Shown: positions 23,600 through 32,566 of the stretch, in pieces
How the letters are laid out: each line of letters opens with the position of its first letter
Numbering within the stretch: the stretch's first letter is position 1
Source: an uncultured Bacteroidales bacterium
GTDB lineage: Bacteria > Bacteroidota > Bacteroidia > Bacteroidales > Marinilabiliaceae
DNA length: 39,911 bases
Direction of reading: 5' to 3'
NCBI GenBank assembly: GCA_945607565.1
Contig: CALYZD010000013.1
Coordinates: 1-39,911, forward strand
Made by a program: the position numbers and the translations under genes
Notes under the pieces: generated by a model
Databases searched by the model: none
What the model was told of the DNA's origin: nothing
The model's input: the letters and a program-made list of their open reading frames with translations, nothing else

Positions 23600-26500
23600 C
23601 TACTTGAGCGCCTCGGGCATCTCGATTCCCGAGACGTCGTAGAACTTCTGGATTATCCGCTTGCGCTCGTCGCGGCTCAGGCTGTCGATGCGGGCCTGCT
23701 CGGCGTCGGTGGCGTAGGCCTTGAGGCGCGCCTTGGTCACGTCGAAATTCAGGTCGTCGATGTCGCCGTCGATGTTGAGGCCGGCCTTGAACGGCAGCGG
23801 CGATTTGAGAATCGAAATCTGATAGTCGAGCTTCTTCATGTCGTAGTCCTGATGTCCGCCCACCACGGCCTTGTAGCGGTCGATGCTCACCACCGTCGGG
23901 TCGACCACTATGAGACTGTCCTTCAGGTGGATGTTGACCGACATCGGCTCAAAGACGTTGCGCTTTTTGTTCTTGAACATCAGCATCTTGGATATTTTGG
24001 CAAACATGTCGCCGTCGAGCAGCACCATGCTGTCGCCGGCCACGCAGAGATTGGCGTGCAGCGTGCTCATGTTGGCGTTGAAGGCGGTGTCGATCTCGGT
24101 TTCGGCCGCCATGTAGCAGCTCACCTTGCCCTGCAGCGGCGCCAGCATCGGCATCACGGTGTCGAGCTTCAGGCTGCCGATGATGTCGCCGATGTCGGCA
24201 CGCTCCCACCGCAGGAAGCAGCCCAGATAGGCGCTCTCGGCCGTCAGGTCCTTGTAGACCATCGTGGTTATGAGCGGCGAGCCGTTCTGCTTCATCCGCA
24301 GGCCGAGAAGATGCACGCAGCTGTTCGTCACCTTGACCTTTCCGGCAATCTCGTCGAACGACAGTCCGCTGAAAATCAGGTGGTTGATTTTGGTCGAGAA
24401 ATCGATGTTGATATTCGACGGCACCTTGAAAATGCGCGGCACAACGGTGTCGGCCGCCACGGCGGTCTGCGCAAGCGAATCGATGCTTATCGACTCGACC
24501 TCCTGCTCGGGTTCGGCGGTCGCGGCCTCGGCATAATTCTCGTCGACGGCCGACATCAGTTCGTTGACATCGAGCGTGTCGGCATCAATCTCGACATCGG
24601 CGTCGAGCCTTGTCCGGTTCCTGATGGAATAGTAGAGATTGTGGACGTTGCCCTTGATGTCGAACTCCGACCGGCCCACCCTGACGTGCGCCCGCTCCAC
24701 CACGAATGTCCTGTCGCCCTGGGTTATCTTGGTTTCGGAGGCCTCCACGGGCAGCTTGTAGCCCGGCACCATGGCTGCCAGGCGGCGGAAGCCGAAATAG
24801 CCGTCCGAATACCAGCTCGAATCGGCCTGACGCTCCAGAACCATGCTGGCGCCCAGCATCTCGGCCACGCCCTTGACGCCCGAACTGCGGCCGCGGACGG
24901 TGTCGGTCCGGATGCCGAGGCTCATGTAGGGCAGGCGCCGGTCGGCCTCGCTCGGCCGCGCCTCAAGGTCGACGTTCAGCTGCTTGACGAACACGGCCGA
25001 CGAGTCTTTGCGGAATGTGAAGCGGCGCGCGCTGGTGATGCACCTGAGCGGCACTATCGCCGTCGTATCGGGCTGAAGCACAGTGGCCACGCTGCTCTCC
25101 ACGTCGCGCATCCGGATTTTGAGACTGGGCAGGTCGAAGCGCATCCGCTTGAGCTTGGCGTTCACGTTGACCGTCTTGTCGGCGCGGGTCTGCAGGTTGA
25201 CGCGCGAAAAATCGTTGGTCAGGCAGAAGCCGACGCTGTCGTTGCGTATTTCGAGGCTGTCGCAGCTGATGTCGCCGCTGACGCAGATGCGCCCGTAGTT
25301 GTGCCCCGTGATGTCCGACAGGTTGCACTCCAACACCAGGTCCGACTTCAGGAATCCCTTGAAGCCGACGCCGGGGTTGAGCGGAAACATTTTGGATATA
25401 TTGTTCAGATTGACAGACGCTTGCGTGGTGGCCACGATGTGCGGGTCGGTGAAGAGCCGGTTGACGCGCGCCCGTGCGAGGACGTCGGTTTCGGCCCCCA
25501 CGAAGCGGAAGATGTTGAGCGAGAGATGTGAGCTGTCGTTGTCGGCCACGTCGATGTAGGCGTCAAAGTCGGCCGTGAGCTCCTCGATGCCGTACTGCAT
25601 CGACACGTATTTGGCCGTCACCTTGTCCATCAGCATCTTGCAGCTGACGCGCGGATATTCGGTCTGGCTCAGAAAGCCCTCGATGCGACCGTCGAGCGCA
25701 ACGGAGCCCGAGGCCTTCAGAGCGTCGCGGGCAATCACCGTTTCGGGTATCAGTGCCATGGCTTTCTCGACGCTCGGCGCGTGCAGGCGGTAGTCGATGT
25801 CGATGCCCAGCCGGTTGCCGGCGGTGTCGAGCGTCAGCGTGCCATCGGCGTCCAGATCGACGCCGTTGACGCCTATCCTGCTGTCGGAGAGCCGGTAGCA
25901 GTTCTTATTGTTGTCATAAGTCACGTGCGCATCGACCGTGACCGCCATGCGCCGCAGATAGCGCGTGCCGCTCTGCCTGAACGAGGCTTTCTTGCCGTCG
26001 TACTTGATGTCGACCGAAAAATCTTCTTTCACAAAACTGCCGCCGAGCATCAGGTTTGCGCTGTCGAGGCGGAACGAGGTGCGCGCCACCTTGTCGACGT
26101 ATGCGAATTTGAGGTTGTTGAGCCTGATTCTTTTCAGCACGATGGGCATGTCTTCGGCAGCCGTCGTGTCCTCTTCGGCCTCGATGGTGTCGGCCGGCAT
26201 CACGTCCCAGTTGGCGCGGCCGGCAGTGTCGCAGTAGAGCATCACCCGGGGGCGCTCAATCTTCAAGTCGTTGATGCTGAGCTCGTTCTTGCGCAGATAG
26301 CGCATCAGGCCGAACGATATGCGGGCGTCGTCGAAGGCCAGCAGCGAGTCGCGGCGCGTGTTCGGGACGGTGTCGGGGTGCAGCGCACGGCTGACGAGCG
26401 TGCCGTTGGTCAGGCGCAGGCCCAGGTGCGGGAACGACGAAAAGAACGTGACATCCACCTCGTCGACGTCAAAATCGACGTTATAATTATTGTTGACATA

Positions 26501-26638
26501 TCTCACCACAATCGGCGTCACCTTCGACGGCGTCACAATGACGTTGACCGCGATGGCCATCAGAATCAAAAACACGCCGAAGAGTATGCCGAGGACTATC
26601 CCCGACCAGACCAGCGTTTTCCTAACTTTTGCATTCAT
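23600..26638 (-). CDS. AsmA-like envelope protein
   Basis: Large envelope protein of 1012 residues with one N-terminal membrane segment (about 11-33, VLGILFGVFLILMAIAVNVIV) and a long beta-rich remainder facing the periplasm. The AsmA pattern is seen at the start (VRYVNNNYNVDFDVDEVDVTFFSSFPHLGLRLTNGTL, then LLAFDDARISFGLMRYLRKNELSINDLKIERPRVMLYCDTAGRANWDVMP) and in the C-terminal part (LDYQISILKSPLPFKAGLNIDGDIDDLNFDVTKARLK). AsmA-clan proteins are linked to lipid transport and outer-membrane homeostasis; a bridge-like lipid-transfer role is inference. It is third in a minus-strand series with the EamA and TPR-like genes, 36 bases after the latter, and ends at a clear terminator. Confidence 0.88.
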   Translation of the reverse strand: MNAKVRKTLVWSGIVLGILFGVFLILMAIAVNVIVTPSKVTPIVVRYVNNNYNVDFDVDEVDVTFFSSFPHLGLRLTNGTLVSRALHPDTVPNTRRDSLLAFDDARISFGLMRYLRKNELSINDLKIERPRVMLYCDTAGRANWDVMPADTIEAEEDTTAAEDMPIVLKRIRLNNLKFAYVDKVARTSFRLDSANLMLGGSFVKEDFSVDIKYDGKKASFRQSGTRYLRRMAVTVDAHVTYDNNKNCYRLSDSRIGVNGVDLDADGTLTLDTAGNRLGIDIDYRLHAPSVEKAMALIPETVIARDALKASGSVALDGRIEGFLSQTEYPRVSCKMLMDKVTAKYVSMQYGIEELTADFDAYIDVADNDSSHLSLNIFRFVGAETDVLARARVNRLFTDPHIVATTQASVNLNNISKMFPLNPGVGFKGFLKSDLVLECNLSDITGHNYGRICVSGDISCDSLEIRNDSVGFCLTNDFSRVNLQTRADKTVNVNAKLKRMRFDLPSLKIRMRDVESSVATVLQPDTTAIVPLRCITSARRFTFRKDSSAVFVKQLNVDLEARPSEADRRLPYMSLGIRTDTVRGRSSGVKGVAEMLGASMVLERQADSSWYSDGYFGFRRLAAMVPGYKLPVEASETKITQGDRTFVVERAHVRVGRSEFDIKGNVHNLYYSIRNRTRLDADVEIDADTLDVNELMSAVDENYAEAATAEPEQEVESISIDSLAQTAVAADTVVPRIFKVPSNINIDFSTKINHLIFSGLSFDEIAGKVKVTNSCVHLLGLRMKQNGSPLITTMVYKDLTAESAYLGCFLRWERADIGDIIGSLKLDTVMPMLAPLQGKVSCYMAAETEIDTAFNANMSTLHANLCVAGDSMVLLDGDMFAKISKMLMFKNKKRNVFEPMSVNIHLKDSLIVVDPTVVSIDRYKAVVGGHQDYDMKKLDYQISILKSPLPFKAGLNIDGDIDDLNFDVTKARLKAYATDAEQARIDSLSRDERKRIIQKFYDVSGIEMPEALK

Positions 26639-26674
26639 AGTGTGTATCTTGCTGTTTTTGTTGATTTTACGTCT

Positions 26675-27679
26675 CTACTGCGCTTCCATCCAAAGGCTGA
26701 ACTCGTTGAAGAGATACGGATTCTGCGCAATCCAGGTCAGCACTTCGGTGTGATAGACATCGTTCGAAATATGATAAATGTAAGGCAGCAAAAAGTTGCG
26801 CGGCAGCAGTGTCACGAAGAAGTCGGTGTAGACCACCTGCCAGAAGTCGAGGTTATTTTCCGACGTTTCGAGCAGATACTCAAACAGTTGCCGCGTGCGG
26901 TCATAGAGGCCTTCGATGGCCTGTGCGCCGGTGAGGACCGAAAGGGAGTCGTTGGGCGATATGACGGCTATCATGATTTCGACCTTTTCGTCGAACGAGG
27001 CGAGGCGGGGCTTGGGCGAGAGCGGATGCCACGGCTGCCCCGAATGCTTCCAGAGCAGCACCAGCTGCTTGTAGGCCAGCGTCTTCGTTTCGGAATCGTC
27101 GGAGATGAGCAGGAAATAGTAGAGCGGCAGCATCGAGTGGAAACGCTCTCCGCGCTCGGCCATGATGGTGGCCAGCAGCAGATGCGCCTCGGGCAATGTC
27201 CTGTCGGTCAGTATCGAACGTTGCAGCTGCTCGACGGCCTCGTCGGACTTGTGGCTGTTGTAGAGCATCCTGGCGTAGTAATATCCGGCCTTGCCGCTGG
27301 TGTAGCGCTTGTCGCTGAGCAGCTTGAGGTAGGTCTTCCGCGCCTTGGAGGTGAAGCCGTGCAGCTCGCGGCATCGGGCCGAGAGCAGTTCGGCGTCGTA
27401 GGTGTAGCCGCCGCCCATGCGTGCCGCGCGCTCGGTCTGCGACTGCGCCAGAGTGGTATTGCCCATGTCGAAGTGCGCGGCGGCAAGCTCATACACAAGT
27501 CGTTGCGATGGCTCGTCGTCGAGCAGGCGGGTCAGAATCGAGGCGGCTTCGCGCGGGTTGCCCATCAGCCGCCATTCGACGGCGCGATCTATCAGGCTGT
27601 CAACGCTCTGCGGCGTGTTCTGGGCGTGGGCCGAACCTATTGCGGCCGCGAGCGCCAATGTTGCGATGGCTGTTTTCAT
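26675..27679 (-). CDS. Exported TPR-like repeat protein
   Basis: Predicted periplasmic protein of 334 residues with a signal peptide ending near SAHAQ (residues 16-20). Residues 28-220 show degenerate helical repeats of TPR type (AVEWRLMGNPREAASILTRLLDDEPS, LAAAHFDMGNTTLAQSQTERAARMG, YYARMLYNSHKSDEAVEQLQRSI, AHLLLATIMAERG). The C-terminal part is helical and aromatic and not recognised. No enzyme motif is seen; a scaffold or binding role is likely. Its ATG overlaps the TGA of the upstream EamA gene in the sequence ATGA, which suggests translational coupling. The frame continues upstream into the EamA gene, but the signal peptide fixes the start. Confidence 0.8.
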   Translation of the reverse strand: MKTAIATLALAAAIGSAHAQNTPQSVDSLIDRAVEWRLMGNPREAASILTRLLDDEPSQRLVYELAAAHFDMGNTTLAQSQTERAARMGGGYTYDAELLSARCRELHGFTSKARKTYLKLLSDKRYTSGKAGYYYARMLYNSHKSDEAVEQLQRSILTDRTLPEAHLLLATIMAERGERFHSMLPLYYFLLISDDSETKTLAYKQLVLLWKHSGQPWHPLSPKPRLASFDEKVEIMIAVISPNDSLSVLTGAQAIEGLYDRTRQLFEYLLETSENNLDFWQVVYTDFFVTLLPRNFLLPYIYHISNDVYHTEVLTWIAQNPYLFNEFSLWMEAQ

Positions 27680-28614
27680 TTGTCTGCTGTTTGTTTTTCG
27701 GTGTCGAGCTGCGCGCGCGACTTGCTCTGCGTCACCACATACACTCCGCTGAAAATGAGGCCGATGGCGATGCCCTTGTAGAGCCCGAACGTGGCCATCC
27801 CCCAGAGCAGCGACACGGCCGCCGACATGACGGGCTGCACATAGTTGTACATGCTGATGACCGTTGGGCGCAGCGACTTCTGGCCTATCGGTATCATCAT
27901 GTAAGTCAGGAAGGTAGCGGCAAAGACAGTGTAGCATATTTCGAGATAGATCTTAGGCGGGATGGCCGCGAAGTCGATTCTGGCGAAAATGGGGAGCGCG
28001 ATGGGCAGGAAGACCAGACTGGCCGCCGTGAACATCCATTTCATGAGCGTCGGCGGCGAAAATTTCACGATGAAGTCGCGGTAGAAGACCAGATAGCACG
28101 AGAAGCTGACCTGCGCGGCCAGGCACATCAGGTCGCCGATGATGTTGCCCGTGCCGAACGACAGCCCCGTGCCGCCGCCCATTATCAGCAGCAGCGCGCC
28201 GCCCATGCCAAGGAGCACGCCCACCACCTTGAGCCCCGTGATGGGTTCGCGCAGCACCAGGGCGGCCATCAGCATGGTCACCACGGGCAGCATCGTGGTG
28301 ATGACCGAGGCGTCGACGGGCGTCGTGAACGAAACTCCCACAATGAAAAGGCACTGGTTGAAGACGATGCTGAACATGCCGGCCATGAAGAACTTGCGGC
28401 GGTCAGCCCATGTGGTGCGGTCGCTGCGGACGAATGCCGACAGAATCCAGTAGGCCGCGGTGGCGCCGAGCACGCGCATGGCGGCCAGCGTGAATGCCGG
28501 TATATCGTTGGATTCGAAATAGTTGAGCGTATCTTTGGAGATCGGGGCCATCAGCCCCCAGATCATATTGGCAAAGAACATGGCCAGATGGCCGGTGTAT
28601 GGACGTGTTTTCAT
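27676..28614 (-). CDS. EamA-family (drug/metabolite) transporter
   Basis: Inner-membrane transporter of 312 residues with about ten membrane segments arranged as two EamA repeats. Repeat 1 opens with GHLAMFFANMIWGLMAPISKDTL, and the typical mid-repeat motif TTPVDASVITTMLPVVTMLMAALVLREPITGLKVVGVLLGMGGALLLI is clear. Repeat 2 ends with YNYVQPVMSAAVSLLWGMATFGLYKGIAIGLIFSGVYVVTQSK. Substrate is unknown; family members export amino acids, nucleosides or other metabolites. It is first in the EamA - TPR - AsmA series and has a good -7 box about 30 bases upstream of its start. Confidence 0.92.
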   Translation of the reverse strand: MKTRPYTGHLAMFFANMIWGLMAPISKDTLNYFESNDIPAFTLAAMRVLGATAAYWILSAFVRSDRTTWADRRKFFMAGMFSIVFNQCLFIVGVSFTTPVDASVITTMLPVVTMLMAALVLREPITGLKVVGVLLGMGGALLLIMGGGTGLSFGTGNIIGDLMCLAAQVSFSCYLVFYRDFIVKFSPPTLMKWMFTAASLVFLPIALPIFARIDFAAIPPKIYLEICYTVFAATFLTYMMIPIGQKSLRPTVISMYNYVQPVMSAAVSLLWGMATFGLYKGIAIGLIFSGVYVVTQSKSRAQLDTEKQTADK

Positions 28615-28644
28615 GGTCGGTTACGGTGCCGCACTTTGGCGGCG

Positions 28645-28652
28645 CAAATATA
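28645..28652 (-). promoter_or_regulatory. Probable -7 box of the EamA gene
   Basis: On the minus strand TATATTTG fits TAnnTTTG exactly and ends 30 bases before the start codon. The surrounding DNA is AT-rich compared with the coding regions. No -33 box is obvious. Confidence 0.5.
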
Positions 28653-28714
28653 AATCATGTTATGAGGTGCTGAATCTTATTTTGCCCGAAAGGCCAACTC
28701 TGCGTTTCAACCAC

Positions 28715-28743
28715 AAAAAAGGGGCGTCCGAAAAGAACGCCCC
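28715..28743 (-). terminator. Intrinsic terminator after rplY
   Basis: On the minus strand GGGGCGT (28737-28743) pairs with ACGCCCC (28721-28727) and is followed at once by six T (28715-28720). It begins 23 bases after the rplY stop codon. Confidence 0.85.
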
Positions 28744-28766
28744 CATGCCTGAATGTTCAGGTCCGA

Positions 28767-29345
28767 TTATTTTGCAGGTGCTGCTTCGGCGGCCGCACGC
28801 GCTGCGCGTGTCAGTTTGACCGAAACCACAACGGCATTTTTGGCATTGAGAATTTCCACGTTCTCATAGCTGAGTTCGCCAACGCGGATGCCCTTGCCGA
28901 GGCCGAGGTTGGTGATGTCGATTTCGAGGACGTCGGGCAGATGGGCGGGCAGAGCCTTGACGCTGAGCTTGCGCATTTCGAGCTGGAGCTTGCCACCGTT
29001 CTTGACGCCTTCGCTGGAGCCTACCAGCTTGACCGGAATGGACATCGTGACTTTCTTATCCTCAAACACTTCGAGGAAGTCGGCATGGATGGCGACGCCG
29101 GTCACCGGATCGTACTGAACGTCTTTGAGGACGGCCTTGACTGCCTGTCCGTCGATCAGCAGCGACACGAGGTAAACGTTCGGAGTGTAGAGCAGAGAGT
29201 TGAAGCTCTTGATGTCGGTCGAAAAGGTGATTTCTTTTTCGCCGCCGTAGACGATGCAGGGAACGAAGCCGTCTTTACGCATCTGCTTGAGTGCCTTCTT
29301 GCCGTTTGCTACGCGGGCGGCACCCTTGATTTCAATAATTTGCAT
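28767..29345 (-). CDS. rplY: 50S ribosomal protein L25 / CTC-type general stress form
   Basis: Binds 5S rRNA in the large ribosomal subunit. It has 192 residues, so it is the long two-domain (CTC-type) form and not the ~95-residue E. coli type. The N-terminal L25 domain includes RVANGKKALKQMRKDGFVPCIVYGGEKEITFSTD, and the C-terminal beta domain includes KVTMSIPVKLVGSSEGVKNGGKLQLEMRKLSVKALPAHLPDVLEIDI. A short Ala-rich tail ends the protein. It lies downstream of prs on the same strand, has its own candidate -7 boxes and is closed by a clean terminator. Confidence 0.97.
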   Translation of the reverse strand: MQIIEIKGAARVANGKKALKQMRKDGFVPCIVYGGEKEITFSTDIKSFNSLLYTPNVYLVSLLIDGQAVKAVLKDVQYDPVTGVAIHADFLEVFEDKKVTMSIPVKLVGSSEGVKNGGKLQLEMRKLSVKALPAHLPDVLEIDITNLGLGKGIRVGELSYENVEILNAKNAVVVSVKLTRAARAAAEAAPAK

Positions 29346-29370
29346 TGATAGATAATTTAATTGTGTTACT

Positions 29371-29378
29371 CAAAATTA
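29371..29378 (-). promoter_or_regulatory. Candidate -7 box of rplY (proximal)
   Basis: TAATTTTG on the minus strand, an exact TAnnTTTG match, 25 bases before the rplY start. A 12-base perfect palindrome (29383-29394) lies just upstream of it. Confidence 0.4.
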
Positions 29379-29436
29379 AGTTCTGCAATTGCAGTGGAAT
29401 CTTAATCTCCCATCACACGCTTGCAAAAACGCGGTG

Positions 29437-29444
29437 CAAAAGTA
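29437..29444 (-). promoter_or_regulatory. Candidate -7 box of rplY (distal)
   Basis: TACTTTTG followed by C on the minus strand, in the context TACTTTTGCACC that is common in Bacteroidales promoters. It lies just after the prs stop codon and about 90 bases before rplY. Whether this or the proximal box is used cannot be told by eye. Confidence 0.45.
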
Positions 29445-29448
29445 CAGT

Positions 29449-30393
29449 TTATTTTCTAAAAATGAAATGGTCAGAGATGGTTTCGTTGTTGAAGACGCAC
29501 GAAATGGTTTCGGCAAAGATGTCGGCCACCGACAGCACCTTGATTTTGCTGCACGTGGTGTCCTTGAGCGGAATGGTGTCGGTGACCACCACTTCGGTCA
29601 GTGCCGACTTCTCGATGTTCTCGTAGGCCTTGCCCGAGAGGACGCCGTGCGTGGCGAAGGCGCGCACGCTCAGGGCTCCCTGCTCCATCATCTTGTCGGC
29701 GGCGGCGGTCAGAGTGCCGGCCGTGTCAATCATGTCGTCGAGCATGACGACGTTCTTGCCCTTGACGTCGCCGATGACGCGCATCTCGCCCACCACGTTG
29801 GGCTGCGGCCGGTGCTTGTGGCATATGACCATCGGGGTGCCGAGGTATTTGGCGTAGCTGTTGGCGCGCTTGGAGCCGCCGGCGTCGGGCGATGCCACCA
29901 CCAGATCGGTCAGGTTCAAGCTCTTGATGTAGGGCACGAAGATTGCCGAGGCGTAGAGGTGATCGACCGGAATGTTGAAGAATCCCTGAATCTGGTCGGC
30001 GTGCAGGTCCATGGTTATCACACGGTCGACGCCGGCTGCCGTCAGCAGGTCTGCCACCAGTTTGGCACCGATGGCCACGCGCGGCTGGTCTTTTCTGTCC
30101 TGACGGGCGCAGCCGAAATATGGAATCACAGCAATGATTTTGTAGGCCGAGGCGCGCTTGGCGGCATCGATCATCATCAGAAGTTCGAACAGGTTGTCGG
30201 CGGGCGGAAATGTGCTTTGAATCAGGAACACATGCGAACCGCGGATGGTCTCGTCAAAGACAGTCGTAAATTCGCCGTCGCTGAAGAGCAGTTTGTTCAC
30301 TTTGCCCAAGTCTTGATGAAAAGATTTGCTGATTTTTTCGGCAAGATACCTTGTGGCTGTGCCGGAAAAAATTTTGAGTGATTTCGGTGGCAT
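29449..30393 (-). CDS. prs: Ribose-phosphate pyrophosphokinase (PRPP synthetase)
   Basis: Makes PRPP from ribose 5-phosphate and ATP for nucleotide, His and Trp synthesis, in the cytoplasm. It has 314 residues, the normal size. Signatures: FSDGEF near residues 37-42, the ATP-binding PYFGCARQDRK (91-101), metal-binding His131 in DLHADQIQGFF, SPDAGGSKRA (168-177) and the PRPP-binding loop VVMLDDMIDTAGT (215-227). It has its own TAATTTTG box 56 bases upstream and is divergent from the universal stress gene. Confidence 0.97.
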   Translation of the reverse strand: MPPKSLKIFSGTATRYLAEKISKSFHQDLGKVNKLLFSDGEFTTVFDETIRGSHVFLIQSTFPPADNLFELLMMIDAAKRASAYKIIAVIPYFGCARQDRKDQPRVAIGAKLVADLLTAAGVDRVITMDLHADQIQGFFNIPVDHLYASAIFVPYIKSLNLTDLVVASPDAGGSKRANSYAKYLGTPMVICHKHRPQPNVVGEMRVIGDVKGKNVVMLDDMIDTAGTLTAAADKMMEQGALSVRAFATHGVLSGKAYENIEKSALTEVVVTDTIPLKDTTCSKIKVLSVADIFAETISCVFNNETISDHFIFRK

Positions 30394-30622
30394 TTTAATG
30401 CTTTGATTTACTTTTGGTTGGTTTATAATTCGGATGTGACATTCGGTCGCAAAATTAAGAATTTAGGCTCGCAAACGACTGTGTGCGTAATATTTTTTGC
30501 GATAAAATTACAGGGCTACGGGGCGTGTGTTTTCGGGCCCGAGAAACGCTTTTTTTGCCGAAAATGGATTATCTTGGAAGCCTTGGTATCTCTCAGAATA
30601 AAGAACACTAACAATCTCAGCC
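30394..30622. promoter_or_regulatory. Divergent prs / universal stress protein intergenic region
   Basis: AT-rich gap of 229 bases with no gene. The prs side carries a TAATTTTG box. The stress-gene side has no exact TAnnTTTG; the nearest look-alikes are TATTTTTTG (30491-30499) and TATCTTGG (30570-30577), so its start site is uncertain. Confidence 0.4.
30450..30457 (-). promoter_or_regulatory. Probable -7 box of prs
   Basis: TAATTTTG on the minus strand, exact match to TAnnTTTG, 56 bases before the prs start codon. Confidence 0.5.
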
Positions 30623-31429
30623 ATGAAACACGTCTTTTTACTGACCGACTTTTCGGCAAAAGCGAGGAATGCGGCGGCGTATGCCGTCAGGCTTTTCGAC
30701 TGCCGCACGGTGTCGTTCACGCTCATCAACGCCTTCGACATCGAATATTGTGGGACGCCTTACATATCGCAGCTGCGCAACGACCTGGCCAACGACAGCG
30801 TCGAGAATCTGAACGACGAGCGCGAATATCTGCTCACGATTGCGCCCGAGGCGCGGATCGAAGTCGCCGCCCGATTCGGCCGGCTGGTGGATGTGGTGAA
30901 CGCCGAGAACGCCGAGTGCCCGGCCGACTTTGCGGTGGCGGGCTGCGAAGACGAGTCGGTGCTCGAGAACTTCCTGCTCGGCAGCAACACCTACGAGCTC
31001 ATCAAGTTCGCCGACATGCCGATTGTGGTGGTGCCGGGCAAGGCCGCCTACGAGCGCCCCACGAGGGTGACGTTCGCCACCGACATGCTGACCGTGGGCA
31101 ACGAGGTGCAGCTGCGCAGGACGGCCGAACTGATAGGCTCGGTGGGGTCGGAGGTGATGTTCCTCAACGTGGCCGAGGCCGAGCCGAGCGACAACGACGA
31201 GGCCAAGGCGCAGCTGGCGTCGGCCTTCAACGCCTCCGACATCTCGTTTACCAAAATCAGGATGGGCGACGTGCGCAAGGGCATTCTCGACTTCATGGAC
31301 GAGCGGAAGTCGCAGATGTGCGCCCTGATTCACCGCGACCTGGGCCTGATTGACCGCATGTTCAGACCCAGCATCACCAAAAAGATGATTCTCGAACCTC
31401 AGCACCCGATGATCATCGTGAGGTCGTGA
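30623..31429 (+). CDS. Tandem universal stress protein
   Basis: Cytoplasmic protein of 268 residues made of two Usp-type halves. The first half begins KHVFLLTDFSAKARNAAAYAVRLF, as in other Bacteroidota Usp proteins, and ends DMPIVVVPG; the second begins VTFATDMLTVGNEVQLRRTAELI and ends HPMIIVRS. The ATP-binding glycine motif is only partly kept (AGCEDESVLENFLLGSNT in the first half) and is not apparent in the second, so nucleotide binding is doubtful. Stress or redox control is the family role. It is divergent from prs and followed by a very strong terminator. Confidence 0.87.
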   Translation: MKHVFLLTDFSAKARNAAAYAVRLFDCRTVSFTLINAFDIEYCGTPYISQLRNDLANDSVENLNDEREYLLTIAPEARIEVAARFGRLVDVVNAENAECPADFAVAGCEDESVLENFLLGSNTYELIKFADMPIVVVPGKAAYERPTRVTFATDMLTVGNEVQLRRTAELIGSVGSEVMFLNVAEAEPSDNDEAKAQLASAFNASDISFTKIRMGDVRKGILDFMDERKSQMCALIHRDLGLIDRMFRPSITKKMILEPQHPMIIVRS

Positions 31430-31459
31430 GCGCGTCGGCCCGACGCCCCCGCAACGCGC

Positions 31460-31511
31460 GACCGCCCGCCGGAATCTGCAGACGCAGATGCGGCGGGCGG
31501 TCACGTTTTTT
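31460..31511 (+). terminator. Strong intrinsic terminator after the universal stress gene
   Basis: Two stacked stems: a perfect 12-bp outer stem (GACCGCCCGCCG at 31460-31471 with CGGCGGGCGGTC at 31491-31502) and an inner 6-bp stem ATCTGC/GCAGAT around AGAC. Six T follow at 31506-31511. There is no U-tract on the minus strand, so it serves the plus-strand gene only, although the convergent gldB ends 18 bases away. Confidence 0.9.
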
Positions 31512-31528
31512 CCATGTGTGCCGGACGG

Positions 31529-32566
31529 CTACGGCCGGTAGCGCGAGGCCATCATGATGGCCTGGGCGTCGTGGGTGGCCATGAGCGAGCGGAGCGTTTC
31601 GTCGGGGCGCTCCTTCATGTAGGCGGCCACGATGTTGAAGCCGCAGTAGACCACCGCGCGTCCGGGCGAGTTCTGCCCGAGGAATGTGGTGAACGGGCTG
31701 TCGTTGACGAACTTGCGGATGTCCATGGCGTTGGTCGAATAGAGGTAGTTGTTCTCGGCCAGATAGCCCCACATCCGGGCCTCGCAGTTCTCGCACCATT
31801 CGAGCTGCTCGGCCGTGTAGCCGAATAGGACGGTGTCGGCCACGCTGGGGACGATGCACTTGGCGGCGTAGAGTATCTTGCCCTGATAGATCATGGCCGA
31901 GAGCAGGTCCGACTTGTCGCCGTCGTCGGGGAAGTCGGTCAGCAGCATGGCCCTGACCACGTCGGGCACGATGTGCTCGGCGGTCATCTGCCTGCGCATG
32001 TAGACCGGGATTTCGAGGCGGGCGTAGAAGTCGCAGTCGCTGCCGAGATATTTCTCGACGCTGAACGACAGATTGAGCGAGTCGACGAAGAGCGACTGGC
32101 TGAAGCCCGAAAAGTGGCAGTAGACGTTCGGGATGCGGGCGTCGGGGAAGAAGTGGCGGTAGCACTTCATGGCGTCGGTCAGGTCGGCGTCGAGCCATGT
32201 CCAGCGGTCGAAGTGGCGGTTGCATTCGGCCATCACTTCGGCGTTGGGCTCGTAGGTGAGGAACTGCCTGAAGCCGTCGGCGAAGGTGCTGTCGGCCGGA
32301 TGCCCCACGCCTATGACGCGGCTGCAGTAGAGGTCGAAATAGTCGCCGTATCTGTCGACGAGGTCGGCAGTGTGGGCCACCACGGTGTCGGCCGGGCGGT
32401 CGAAGAGGTCGCGGTAGAACGGGACGACGCTGACTTCGAGGTCGATGCCGGAGACGTCGGGGTGCGGGAAGCTGTGGCCGCATCCGCCCGCCAGCGCTGC
32501 GAGGGCTGCGGCCGCCAGTGTCCGAAGCGTGCCGGCTGCCGGCGTGCGGTCATTTGCGGTTGACAT
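31529..32566 (-). CDS. gldB: GldB-type gliding-motility-associated lipoprotein
   Basis: Lipoprotein of 345 residues with a lipobox ending at Cys29 (LAGGC). The mature part fits the GldB family: VSVVPFYRDLFDRP near the start, a conserved YGDYFDLYCSRVIGVG segment, SGFSQSLFVDSLNLSFSVEKYLGSD in the middle, and a C-terminal FTTFLGQNSPGRAVVYCGFNIVAAYMKE. GldB is needed for gliding in Flavobacterium, but homologues are common in non-gliding Bacteroidales, where the role is unclear. It overlaps the end of the upstream SDR gene by 17 bases, so the two are probably co-translated. No other gliding genes are in the window. Confidence 0.85.
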   Translation of the reverse strand: MSTANDRTPAAGTLRTLAAAALAALAGGCGHSFPHPDVSGIDLEVSVVPFYRDLFDRPADTVVAHTADLVDRYGDYFDLYCSRVIGVGHPADSTFADGFRQFLTYEPNAEVMAECNRHFDRWTWLDADLTDAMKCYRHFFPDARIPNVYCHFSGFSQSLFVDSLNLSFSVEKYLGSDCDFYARLEIPVYMRRQMTAEHIVPDVVRAMLLTDFPDDGDKSDLLSAMIYQGKILYAAKCIVPSVADTVLFGYTAEQLEWCENCEARMWGYLAENNYLYSTNAMDIRKFVNDSPFTTFLGQNSPGRAVVYCGFNIVAAYMKERPDETLRSLMATHDAQAIMMASRYRP

